The position numbers were made by a program, and so were the translations under genes. Below are positions 17,103-24,769 of a stretch of 64,000 nt of DNA, in pieces. Origin of the DNA: Thermohalobaculum sp039816045. Its GTDB lineage: Bacteria; Pseudomonadota; Alphaproteobacteria; Rhodobacterales; Rhodobacteraceae. The stretch is taken from contig JBCBYB010000017.1 of assembly GCA_039816045.1 (NCBI GenBank), positions 1 through 64,000 of the forward strand, written 5' to 3'. The notes below the pieces were generated by a model. It saw only the letters and a program-made list of their open reading frames with translations, had not been told where the DNA came from and did no database searches. Numbering within the stretch: position 1 is the first letter of the stretch; each line of letters starts with the position of its first letter.

Positions 17103-17393
17103 TTACGCTTCTATGTCAATCTCCAGCAATTGCTCATCAACACGCAAACGCTCAATAATTCGGGCATTGATATTCCAGAGATCCGTGGCTTCCTTGTCCT
17201 TGGGCAAAACAGTTTGAAACTTTGCAAAACTTGACATGGAGAGGATTGCGACAGGAACCGGGTACTCCCCCATCCCAGATAGCAAATTGCTCATGTACTC
17301 TTCACCCCGGACCAAAAAATACCGGCCATTAAAAAGAACAATGGTGATCGGATGTGCTAACGGATCCCCATCCTTTTGTACTTCCGTATTCAT
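17103..17393 (-). CDS. Small unknown protein between the sheath fusion gene and vgrG
   Basis: A 96-residue protein with no signal peptide, membrane helix or motif I recognise. The start is taken as the ATG at 17393, which overlaps the TGA of the upstream gene by one base (TGATG) and has AAGGA six bases before it; a GTG one codon earlier is possible. It shares the low GC of the vgrG 5' part. It contains PITIVLFNGRYFLVRGEEY and an acidic C-terminus. Being fixed between the sheath fusion gene and vgrG, it could be a baseplate accessory factor or chaperone, but that is guesswork. Confidence 0.75.
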   Translation of the reverse strand: MNTEVQKDGDPLAHPITIVLFNGRYFLVRGEEYMSNLLSGMGEYPVPVAILSMSSFAKFQTVLPKDKEATDLWNINARIIERLRVDEQLLEIDIEA

Positions 17394-19378
17394 CACAAGT
17401 CCTTCAAAAGCGCCTCAAGTTCAGCATCCATATCGTCATCCCCGGCATCCTCGTCGTCGTCGCTGTCACCAAACTCCGCAAGCAGCGCATCGAGATCGTC
17501 GTCGCCCCCGTCGTCCCCACCACCTTCGTCATCCGACCCAGTGTCATCATCCAGATCGGCTAACAAAGCGTCCAAATCGTCCAACCCACCACCATCGGCA
17601 TCGTCGGCGTCATCGTCAGGCGCGTCTAAATCAGCCAGAAGCGCATCGAGATCATCCGTGCCACCATCATCGTCGGCATCAGCCACATCAGCGTCATCTG
17701 CCTCGAGGCCCGCCATGATATCGTCTACATCGTCACCTTCGCCACCCGGGATCGGCGAGGCCAAAGCCTCCGGCATAGACGCAGCCGCAACCGCTGCGAC
17801 GGACGCATCGTTGCGCTGTTTCATTGCGGCAGGTCCACCGACCCCGCCGCTGGCCCAAGGCCCCGCCAACTCCGACCCCGCAACGGAGCGCCAAGAGCCG
17901 AGACGAACTTCATTCCGGCCCTGGATCGAGAGCACCGGCATGATGCCGCGCTGAGCTGTGATTGCGACGGTCTTTTCGGTCAGCAAACGCTCGGTGCAGG
18001 GCAGTGCGATCTGATCGCCGTAGCTGTCGGTCACATAGTGGAAGGGCATGTCATCGAATGTCATGACATCGCCCAGCTTCACCTTGCCGCCGGTCTGGGT
18101 CCAGCTGGCGCCAAGCAGTGCCGCCACCAGAACCGCGGGATTGGTCCAAAGCATACCCTTCAGACCTTCGCTCTGCGTGAACTCCTCGAAATCGAAAGGA
18201 TCGATGGGGTCGGTACGCTTGCCATAGGGCTGGCGAAGCAGAAAACGCGGCGATGCGAGACCGATGAAGGCCGCCTCCGGCAACGCCTTCAGATCGTCCC
18301 AGGCCTCTTTGACCAACGGATGCACGTCGTCGGTTTTGGTGTCGACCAGCTTCGCGGAGATCGAGGCCACGAAAGGCGCGTCGATATAGGCCGCGATCCG
18401 CGCCATCCGTCCGAGCAGCTCTGCATGCGGCGGGGTCTCTTCGAACTGGTAGAGCCCGATCACAGCAGCGAGCCGGCCCTGACCCATATCGAGGCCCGGC
18501 TTCTCCGCCAGCATCTCGAAAAGACCGCACTCCGTAAGCTCATCCTGAGCTGCGAGATCGGCCGCCATCTCCTCAGCAGCCACGTCATAGATCACAAGCT
18601 CGAGCCCACCGCCGGTCTCGATACGCCGCGAAAGCAGATCAAGCGAGCGCCAAAGGGACTCGACCGCCTGGAAATCCGGATGGTGGAGGAGCCCACGCAT
18701 GGCCCCCGAAAGCGCCTCATCGACCGCGGCCACCATCCCTTCGACCGCCGGGTCCTCGGCCTTGACCACATAGGGGCCGACCACACGCTGGATAAGCTCA
18801 TCTGCCGGTGTTGCTTCCGGAGCACTCTCCGGACCGCCACCGATCAATTGGGCAAACTCCGAGAGCTTCATGTCCGCAGGCACCTCGGCGCCGCGGGCCC
18901 GTTTTCGTGCCAGCGCCTTGAGGGTGCCGTACTCGTCGCCCCAGCTCTTCAGGTTCTCCATCGCCTGATCGGCACGTCCACCTTTGAGCATGCGGCGCAG
19001 GTTTTGCAGCTCGGCAAAAATCTCGACATTCTCGTAGAGTTCGTCCGGATGCAGGTCGTCGATGCTTCCGAGCTCAACCTCCACCGACGCCCCGCCAGGA
19101 CCAATCGGCAACACGAGTTGCGTGCGAAAGCGTGCGATGACATCGTCGATGGTGTCGACATCAAGCTTCATTGGCTTGCGCGCGCCGAGGGCCGAGCCGG
19201 TCTCCAGAACGCCGCGGCTCGCGCGACCGGAGAAGTCGCCCAGGATGGCGATCCGGAACTTGTCGCGACTTGCGCTGACGGCTTCGGTGTTTTCAGGAAC
19301 CGTAAGGACACCGAAGGCGGGGGCCTCTTCCTCAGCCGCACCTTCGACATCGTCCGCGTCAATATCGGTAACGGTCAT
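17393..19378 (-). CDS. TssB-TssC fusion protein with truncated sheath domain and acidic repeat tail
   Basis: A 661-residue protein. Residues about 35-185 resemble the small sheath subunit TssB (KFRIAILGDFSGR, RKPMKLDVDTIDDVIARF). Residues about 195-510 resemble the large subunit TssC (LLHHPDFQAVESLWRSL, GLASPRFLLRQPYG, DPFDFEEF). It ends shortly after the stretch equivalent to TssC ISDRREAELAKNGMMPLIHR, so the TssC C-terminal domain is missing. In its place is an acidic tail of about 118 residues (544-661) repeating LDALLADL-like helices about every 25 residues. Separate normal tssB and tssC genes are present at 30908 and 29408, so this is an accessory sheath-like protein, perhaps a modulator or cap. 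The ATG at 19378 has GGAG six bases upstream. The domain calls are by eye. Confidence 0.85.
   Translation of the reverse strand: MTVTDIDADDVEGAAEEEAPAFGVLTVPENTEAVSASRDKFRIAILGDFSGRASRGVLETGSALGARKPMKLDVDTIDDVIARFRTQLVLPIGPGGASVEVELGSIDDLHPDELYENVEIFAELQNLRRMLKGGRADQAMENLKSWGDEYGTLKALARKRARGAEVPADMKLSEFAQLIGGGPESAPEATPADELIQRVVGPYVVKAEDPAVEGMVAAVDEALSGAMRGLLHHPDFQAVESLWRSLDLLSRRIETGGGLELVIYDVAAEEMAADLAAQDELTECGLFEMLAEKPGLDMGQGRLAAVIGLYQFEETPPHAELLGRMARIAAYIDAPFVASISAKLVDTKTDDVHPLVKEAWDDLKALPEAAFIGLASPRFLLRQPYGKRTDPIDPFDFEEFTQSEGLKGMLWTNPAVLVAALLGASWTQTGGKVKLGDVMTFDDMPFHYVTDSYGDQIALPCTERLLTEKTVAITAQRGIMPVLSIQGRNEVRLGSWRSVAGSELAGPWASGGVGGPAAMKQRNDASVAAVAAASMPEALASPIPGGEGDDVDDIMAGLEADDADVADADDDGGTDDLDALLADLDAPDDDADDADGGGLDDLDALLADLDDDTGSDDEGGGDDGGDDDLDALLAEFGDSDDDEDAGDDDMDAELEALLKDL
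17396..17749 (-). repeat. Acidic tandem-repeat tail of the TssB-TssC fusion
   Basis: This coding stretch gives residues 544-661, overwhelmingly Asp/Gly/Ala. Short hydrophobic helices recur near residues 554 (IMAGLEAD), 577 (LDALLADL), 602 (LDALLADL), 629 (LDALLAEF) and 654 (LEALLKDL), a spacing of 23-27 residues. On the plus strand it shows as GTC/ATC-rich degenerate repeats. It looks like a flexible arm offering several copies of one docking helix. Confidence 0.8.
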
Positions 19379-19529
19379 ATCTCACTCCGAAATCAATCGC
19401 TGGGCCCGGCAGACCCCCGCCGATGCCCGTCTTAATGCACGGGCTCGCCAAACTTCGCAACTGTGCCCTCGGATCGCAAGGGGTTTGGAAGACTTCGGCA
19501 TCGGATCGCTGCCGTCCGAGGCGTCCGTG

Positions 19530-20807
19530 TCACTCTGTGCGAGGTGGCAGGCCGGAACCGCCTTGATCCCGCGCCGCTTGCAACTGAGCGGTCAGGCGGT
19601 TGATGTCCTCGTGCAGCACCGCAATTTGCTCTGCCACAGCGGCGTTCTCGGTCCGCACCAGGTCCCGGAGACGTTCAATCTCCTCCTCCTGCTGCTCCTC
19701 CACCGCCGCCTGCATGGCGTTGACAAGAATACCGATGAAGAGGTTGAGCACCGCAAAGGCCGTCGCCGTGATGAACGGCACAAAGAAGGCCCAGGCCCAG
19801 GGGAACACCTCCATCACCGGGCGCACGATGCCCATCGACCAGCTCTCAAGCGTCATGATCTGAAAGAGGGAATAGAGCGATGCCCCCAGAGAGCCGAACC
19901 ATTGCGGGAACGCCTCGCCAAACCAGAGCGTCGCCATGATCCCGAAGATGTAATAGATGACGCCCAGCAAGAGCACGACCGCCCCCATTCCGGGCAGGGC
20001 GTCCACAAGCGCCTTCACCACCTCGCGCATCTGCGGGAAAGCCGACATGACCCGAAGCGCCCGGATCACCCGCATCCCGCGTAAGACGGCGAGTGTGTCG
20101 TTCTGGGGCATCAAAGAGATCAGCACCACGACCAGATCGAAGATGTTCCAAGCCTGAGCAAAGAAGCGCATTCGATAGGCGTAAAGCTTCGCCACCATCT
20201 CGAGCACAAAGATCACGATCACGATCGTATCGATCACCTCGATGATGTAGAGCGAGCTGTCCGAGAGCTTCTGCGAGGTCGTGATCCCCAGAAGAATTCC
20301 GTTCAGCACGATCACCGACAGAATAAAGTTCCGAGCCTCATCCGTCTCCAGCACGGCGCGCGTCCGTGCGCGCAAGGATCGCGGATCGAGGGCCTCAAGT
20401 TCTTGGATCTCAGCATCCTGGCTGTTGATCGCGCGGTAGGCGGAGATGAGCCTGAGAGCCCGCGCCAACCGGACAGCGCGCAACATCGAGAGGTTGCCAA
20501 CTTCGGGCACCAACGCCACGACAACAATTACCAGATCGAAGACGTTCCAGGCCGAGTTGAAGAACTTATCCCGATAGGCGTAAAGCTTCAGGGCCATCTC
20601 CGCGACGAAGATCCCGATCGCAATTTTGTGGGTAATCCTAAAGACCTCGCCGAACTCGGCGCTCAACGTTTCCGATCCGCTCAGGATCAGGGAGATCACA
20701 TTCAAAATGATGACAGCGAAAATAGCGTTGGAGAAGCCGTTGCTGTCGACCATCGCGACGACACGGTCATGGAAGCCCGTGGGGCGCTCGGTCGTGTCGA
20801 TTGCCAT
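19530..20807 (-). CDS. Voltage-gated sodium-channel-like protein with an extra voltage-sensor domain
   Basis: A 425-residue membrane protein. Residues about 158-365 match a complete bacterial Nav channel subunit: S1-S4 with S4 arginines R243, R246, R249 and R252, then a pore domain with selectivity filter TLESWSM at 319-325, identical to NavAb, and the following VxPxMEV and pore-lining S6. A coiled coil (about 363-412) follows, as in BacNav tetramers. In front, residues about 24-128 form a second S1-S4 sensor without a pore, with S4 arginines R110, R113, R116 and R119. The two sensors are alike (SAWNVFDLVIVVVALVP versus QAWNIFDLVVVLISLMP), so it is probably an internal duplication. Usual BacNav subunits are about 270 residues. 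The gene lies between clpV and the sheath fusion. The ATG at 20807 follows GGGGGAGG. Its T6SS role is unknown. Confidence 0.92.
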   Translation of the reverse strand: MAIDTTERPTGFHDRVVAMVDSNGFSNAIFAVIILNVISLILSGSETLSAEFGEVFRITHKIAIGIFVAEMALKLYAYRDKFFNSAWNVFDLVIVVVALVPEVGNLSMLRAVRLARALRLISAYRAINSQDAEIQELEALDPRSLRARTRAVLETDEARNFILSVIVLNGILLGITTSQKLSDSSLYIIEVIDTIVIVIFVLEMVAKLYAYRMRFFAQAWNIFDLVVVLISLMPQNDTLAVLRGMRVIRALRVMSAFPQMREVVKALVDALPGMGAVVLLLGVIYYIFGIMATLWFGEAFPQWFGSLGASLYSLFQIMTLESWSMGIVRPVMEVFPWAWAFFVPFITATAFAVLNLFIGILVNAMQAAVEEQQEEEIERLRDLVRTENAAVAEQIAVLHEDINRLTAQLQAARDQGGSGLPPRTE

Positions 20808-20983
20808 CGGCCTCCCCCTTCTGGCGCCCAGTAAACGCGAAAAGCGGTTGGCCGCGCGCGGCCAGGGCGGCGTGCCTATGCTGTCAGACCTTGATCACCC
20901 AGTTTGATGCAAAGCGCAACCCCCGCCCGGTACGCAAGGGCAACGCTACGCAATAATCGTTGCAACAATGACTCTTGGCGCGC
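20808..20983 (-). promoter_or_regulatory. Intergenic region between clpV and the channel gene
   Basis: A 176-bp gap, among the longest inside the cluster, that may carry a promoter for the channel and downstream genes. It contains a GGCCGCGCGCGGCC palindrome near 20851-20864 and a near-palindrome around GTTGCAAC near 20958-20965. I see no convincing -35/-10 pair. Confidence 0.3.
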
Positions 20984-23689
20984 CTAGTCGAAGCTGTAGG
21001 TGAACTCACTGCCTTCGACATCCACGGCGACTTGGCGCACCTCCTCGCCGTCCATCAGTCGCTTGAGAAACTCGTTTGAGATCGCCGGCAACATCGTGTT
21101 GGTGAGGATGCTGTCGATCATCCGTCCGCCGCTCTCGAGCTCCTGGCACCGGTCGACAATGGTCTGCACCACCGCGTCCGTGTAGGTGAAGGGCACGCCG
21201 TGGTTCGCCTGTACCCGTTTCTGGATGCGCCCGAGCTGGAGCTTGCTGATCATCGCGATCATGTCCGGCGTCAGCGGATAGTAGGGGATTGTCACAAGAC
21301 GCCCGAGGAGCGCGGCCGGGAACACCTTCAGCAGCGGCTCGCGCAGTGCCTTTGCGATCCCGTCCGGCTCCGGCATCAGATCCGGATCCGAGCACATGTC
21401 CATGATCAGGTCGGAGCCGACATTGGAGGTCAGCAGGATCAGCGTGTTCTTGAAGTCGATCATGCGCCCTTCGCCGTCTTCCATCTGGCCCTTGTCAAAG
21501 ACCTGGAAGAAGATCTCGTGCACATCCGGGTGCGCCTTCTCGACCTCGTCGAGCAGCACCACCGAATAGGGCTTGCGCCGCACCGCCTCGGTCAGGATGC
21601 CGCCCTCGCCATAACCGATATACCCCGGAGGCGCGCCCTTGAGCGTGGAGACGGTGTGCGCCTCCTGGAACTCGCTCATGTTGATGGTGACCACATTGGT
21701 CTCGCCGCCATAGAGTGCCTCGGCCAGTGCAAGGGCCGTCTCCGTCTTACCCACTCCTGACGTACCTGCGAGCAGGAAGACACCGATCGGTTTCTGCGGG
21801 TTATCGAGCTGAGCGCGCGAGGTCTGGACGCGTTTGGCAATCATCTCCATCGCGTGATCCTGGCCGATGACGCGCTTGTTGAGCACGTTGGCGAGGTTGA
21901 GCACGTTGGCAATCTCGTCCTTCACCATTCGGCCGACCGGGATGCCGGTCCAATCGGCGACAACGGAGGCCACCGCCTGCTCGTCGACAATGGGCAGGAT
22001 CAGCGGGCTCTCGCCTTGCAACTCCGCGAGTTCCGCTTGCTTCGCACGGAGTTCGGTGAGCAAAGTCTCGCGCTCCTCGTCGGTCATCTCAGAGCCCTCA
22101 GGCGCTTCCTCAGCACCCGGCTCATCGACCTTGCCACCCCCCTCACGGAGCTTCGCGCGGTCCTCCAGGATCTTCTCGACCAGCTCTTTCTCTGTGTTCC
22201 AGCGCTCCTCGAGGACACCGAGGCGTTCCTTCTCCTCATCAAGTGCGCGGTCGATGGCTTCCTTGCGTTCCGTCACATCGAGGCCCGCGGACGCATCCCG
22301 CCCGATGATCTCAAGCTCGGTCTCAAAAGCCTGAATGCGGCGGCGGGCATCATCGACCTCCGCCGGCACGGCGTGCTGCGAAATGGCAACGCGGGCACAG
22401 GCGGTATCGAGCAGGCTCACCGACTTGTCGGGCAGCTGACGCGCCGGGATATAGCGCGCCGAGAGCTTCACCGAAGCCGCGAGCGCCTCGTCCAGCACCT
22501 GCACCTTGTGGTGGTTCTCCAGCATCGAGGCGATGCCGCGCATCATCAGGATCGCCTTCGGCTCATCCGGCTCATCTACCTGCACCACCTGGAAGCGCCG
22601 GGTCAGCGCCGGATCCTTCTCGATATGCTTCTTGTACTCCGCCCAGGTGGTCGCACCGATGGTGCGGAGTGTCCCGCGCGCAAGCGCCGGTTTCAGCAGG
22701 TTGGCAGCGTCGCCCGTGCCAGCCGCACCGCCCGCACCGACAAGGGTATGCGTCTCGTCGATGAAGGTGATGATCGGCGTCTCGCTCGCCTGCACCTCCT
22801 CGATAACCGAGCGCAGGCGCTCCTCGAACTCACCCTTCATCGAAGCGCCGGCCTGCAACAGCCCCACATCGAGGTTGAGCAGCCGCGCATCCTTCAACGA
22901 TGGCGGCACATCCCCCCGCGCGATGCGCAGCGCAAAGCCCTCGACCACAGCGGTCTTACCGACGCCGGCCTCACCGGTCAGGATCGGGTTGTTCTGCCGC
23001 CGCCGCATCAGAACGTCGACGATCTGGCGGATCTCCTCATCGCGCCCGACGATCTCGTCGATCTCGCCGTTGCGCGCCTTCTCAGTCAGATCGACGGTGA
23101 ACTGGGCGAGCGCCTCTTCCTTGCCCATCTGAGCCGGCGCCATCGCGCCGCTCGCCTCACCGGGGGTGGCCCCGCCACCGACGGTCGAGCCGTCCTTCGC
23201 CGCCAGCGCATCCTCCGGCGAGCCCCCGATGATATCCGCGAGGTTGTCACCAAGTTCCTCGGCTTTGATCTTCTTGAACTCCGGTGAAATCGAGACCAGC
23301 ACGTTCTGCAGGCTCGGTGTCTTCACCATCCCGAGGATCAGGTGCCCGGTCCGCGCATGGCCTGATTTGAACTGCAGCGAGGCATAGACCCAAGCGCGCT
23401 CGACGCTTTCCTCAAGATGGCTCGAGAGATCCGAGATCGAGGTCGCCCCGCGTGGCAACATATCGAGGCTCGCCGTCAGGTCGCGCACCAGCTTGGCCGG
23501 GTCCAGCTCGAAATGCTTGACGATGCGGTGAATGTCGCTGTCCTGAAGCTGCAGGATTTGATGGATCCAGTGCACCATCTCCACATACGGGTTGCCCCGC
23601 ATCTTGCAGAACACGGTTGCGCTTTCGATCGCGCGGTATCCGAGCGAATTGAGCTTGCCGAACAGGGCTACGCGGCTGATCCCGGCCAT
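20984..23689 (-). CDS. clpV: T6SS sheath-disassembly ATPase ClpV (TssH)
   Basis: A 901-residue Clp/Hsp100 AAA+ ATPase. The N-domain (about residues 1-160) is followed by a first ATPase domain with Walker A GEAGVGKT (about 239-246), a coiled-coil M domain near 440-530, and a second ATPase domain with GTSGVGKTE and LLDEVEKAHPDV. ClpV recognises the contracted TssB-TssC sheath and unfolds it so the subunits can be reused. TagJ, also encoded here, is known in other systems to modulate ClpV-sheath binding. It starts three bases after the tssG stop. Length and motifs are normal for the family. Confidence 0.97.
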   Translation of the reverse strand: MAGISRVALFGKLNSLGYRAIESATVFCKMRGNPYVEMVHWIHQILQLQDSDIHRIVKHFELDPAKLVRDLTASLDMLPRGATSISDLSSHLEESVERAWVYASLQFKSGHARTGHLILGMVKTPSLQNVLVSISPEFKKIKAEELGDNLADIIGGSPEDALAAKDGSTVGGGATPGEASGAMAPAQMGKEEALAQFTVDLTEKARNGEIDEIVGRDEEIRQIVDVLMRRRQNNPILTGEAGVGKTAVVEGFALRIARGDVPPSLKDARLLNLDVGLLQAGASMKGEFEERLRSVIEEVQASETPIITFIDETHTLVGAGGAAGTGDAANLLKPALARGTLRTIGATTWAEYKKHIEKDPALTRRFQVVQVDEPDEPKAILMMRGIASMLENHHKVQVLDEALAASVKLSARYIPARQLPDKSVSLLDTACARVAISQHAVPAEVDDARRRIQAFETELEIIGRDASAGLDVTERKEAIDRALDEEKERLGVLEERWNTEKELVEKILEDRAKLREGGGKVDEPGAEEAPEGSEMTDEERETLLTELRAKQAELAELQGESPLILPIVDEQAVASVVADWTGIPVGRMVKDEIANVLNLANVLNKRVIGQDHAMEMIAKRVQTSRAQLDNPQKPIGVFLLAGTSGVGKTETALALAEALYGGETNVVTINMSEFQEAHTVSTLKGAPPGYIGYGEGGILTEAVRRKPYSVVLLDEVEKAHPDVHEIFFQVFDKGQMEDGEGRMIDFKNTLILLTSNVGSDLIMDMCSDPDLMPEPDGIAKALREPLLKVFPAALLGRLVTIPYYPLTPDMIAMISKLQLGRIQKRVQANHGVPFTYTDAVVQTIVDRCQELESGGRMIDSILTNTMLPAISNEFLKRLMDGEEVRQVAVDVEGSEFTYSFD

Positions 23690-23692
23690 CCT

Positions 23693-24769
23693 TTAACTCC
23701 CCTTCTTTCCTGTTTCGGCCGGCCCATCCCGGGGCGGCCCGTCGAATTGTGGCGCGACGACCAAATCGTCGGCGTCTACACCCTCCGGCCGCTGGCCGAT
23801 CCAGATGGTCCAGCCAAGCTCCCCCTGCCGCCCGAGGCGCGGACGCGGCACCTCATCAGCACGCAACACCAGATCGACATCCCAGTCGAGCCCGTCACCT
23901 GCGTAATTGCGGACAATCGCGGCGAGCCGGCTCAGGCTCGCGCCGCCCGGTAACAACCGTTCATAAGCCGCAAGGCTCAGCGGGCCAATGCGAAACCGGA
24001 ACTTGGCCTGACGGGACCAAACCCGCTCACCGACGGAGATCGAGCGACCCAGACGATTCGTCGGCGTTCCAGCCGGCATCGAAAACTGTTCTTTCGGATC
24101 GAGCTGGAGCCAACTTCCAACAAAGCTCTCAATCGAGACAGGCGCCCGAAAAAAGCTTGAGACCATCGCCAGGAGGCCTTCTTCATTCCGGGTGCCATGA
24201 GACAGCCGCCCAGAGAAGCGCAATTTGAGCATGTCCGGCAAGGCATCCCGCTTGAGGAGATGATCGCCCTTCAGTCCGGCAACGGCTGCAACCTTGTCCG
24301 CAAACGGGTCGTCGTCATCGCGGTCGTAGGAAGGAGCCGGCTCCGCCTGCGCCCAGGCTCGGTAAAGCAGGCTCGTCATACGGTGGTGAAAAACATTCGC
24401 GAACGCGACGAGCGTCGGGTCGCGGCTGTTGCGCATACGATCCCGAGCATGCTCCGTGAGATGCAGCGGCATTGGCCCGTGCGGTCCCCACAACCCGAAG
24501 AAGCGGTTCGTCAGGCGGGCGGGTGTCCCCTCTTCCGGATCGGGCGGCGTGAAATCGTTGACGGTCGAGGGTGGAAACGCGAGTTCGGGCTCTTGGTGTA
24601 GGCGCACGGCATCCTGCGACGGGCGGATGGACCGACCAAGCCTCGGGTTGTTTGGGAAGGACGCCTCGATGATCCGAAGCGCTTTGAAGACATGGTACCG
24701 CGTCGGATCCGCGGCCAGGGCTTCAAGCGCGCTCAGATTAGGAGCCGTGTCCCGCTCCTTGGCTGCCAT
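23693..24769 (-). CDS. tssG: T6SS baseplate protein TssG
   Basis: A 358-residue TssG (ImpH/VasB family), with the typical RYHVFKALRIIEA beginning, FGLWGPHGPMPLHLTEHA and FHHRMTSLLYRAWA. TssG joins two TssF molecules to make the baseplate wedge around VgrG. The gene overlaps tssF by 37 bases, indicating translational coupling, and is followed by clpV. No anomaly is visible. Confidence 0.96.
   Translation of the reverse strand: MAAKERDTAPNLSALEALAADPTRYHVFKALRIIEASFPNNPRLGRSIRPSQDAVRLHQEPELAFPPSTVNDFTPPDPEEGTPARLTNRFFGLWGPHGPMPLHLTEHARDRMRNSRDPTLVAFANVFHHRMTSLLYRAWAQAEPAPSYDRDDDDPFADKVAAVAGLKGDHLLKRDALPDMLKLRFSGRLSHGTRNEEGLLAMVSSFFRAPVSIESFVGSWLQLDPKEQFSMPAGTPTNRLGRSISVGERVWSRQAKFRFRIGPLSLAAYERLLPGGASLSRLAAIVRNYAGDGLDWDVDLVLRADEVPRPRLGRQGELGWTIWIGQRPEGVDADDLVVAPQFDGPPRDGPAETGKKGS

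Noticed and set aside
17430..17710. Periodic short repeats that could suggest a tandem-repeat or CRISPR-like locus
   Set aside because: They are degenerate codon repeats for the acidic tail, with no constant repeat-spacer structure.
17393..19378. A plain second TssC (as in the Agrobacterium TssC40/TssC41 pair)
   Set aside because: The N-terminal 185 residues look like TssB, the TssC C-terminal domain is missing, and an acidic tail is present, so a simple TssC paralogue does not fit.
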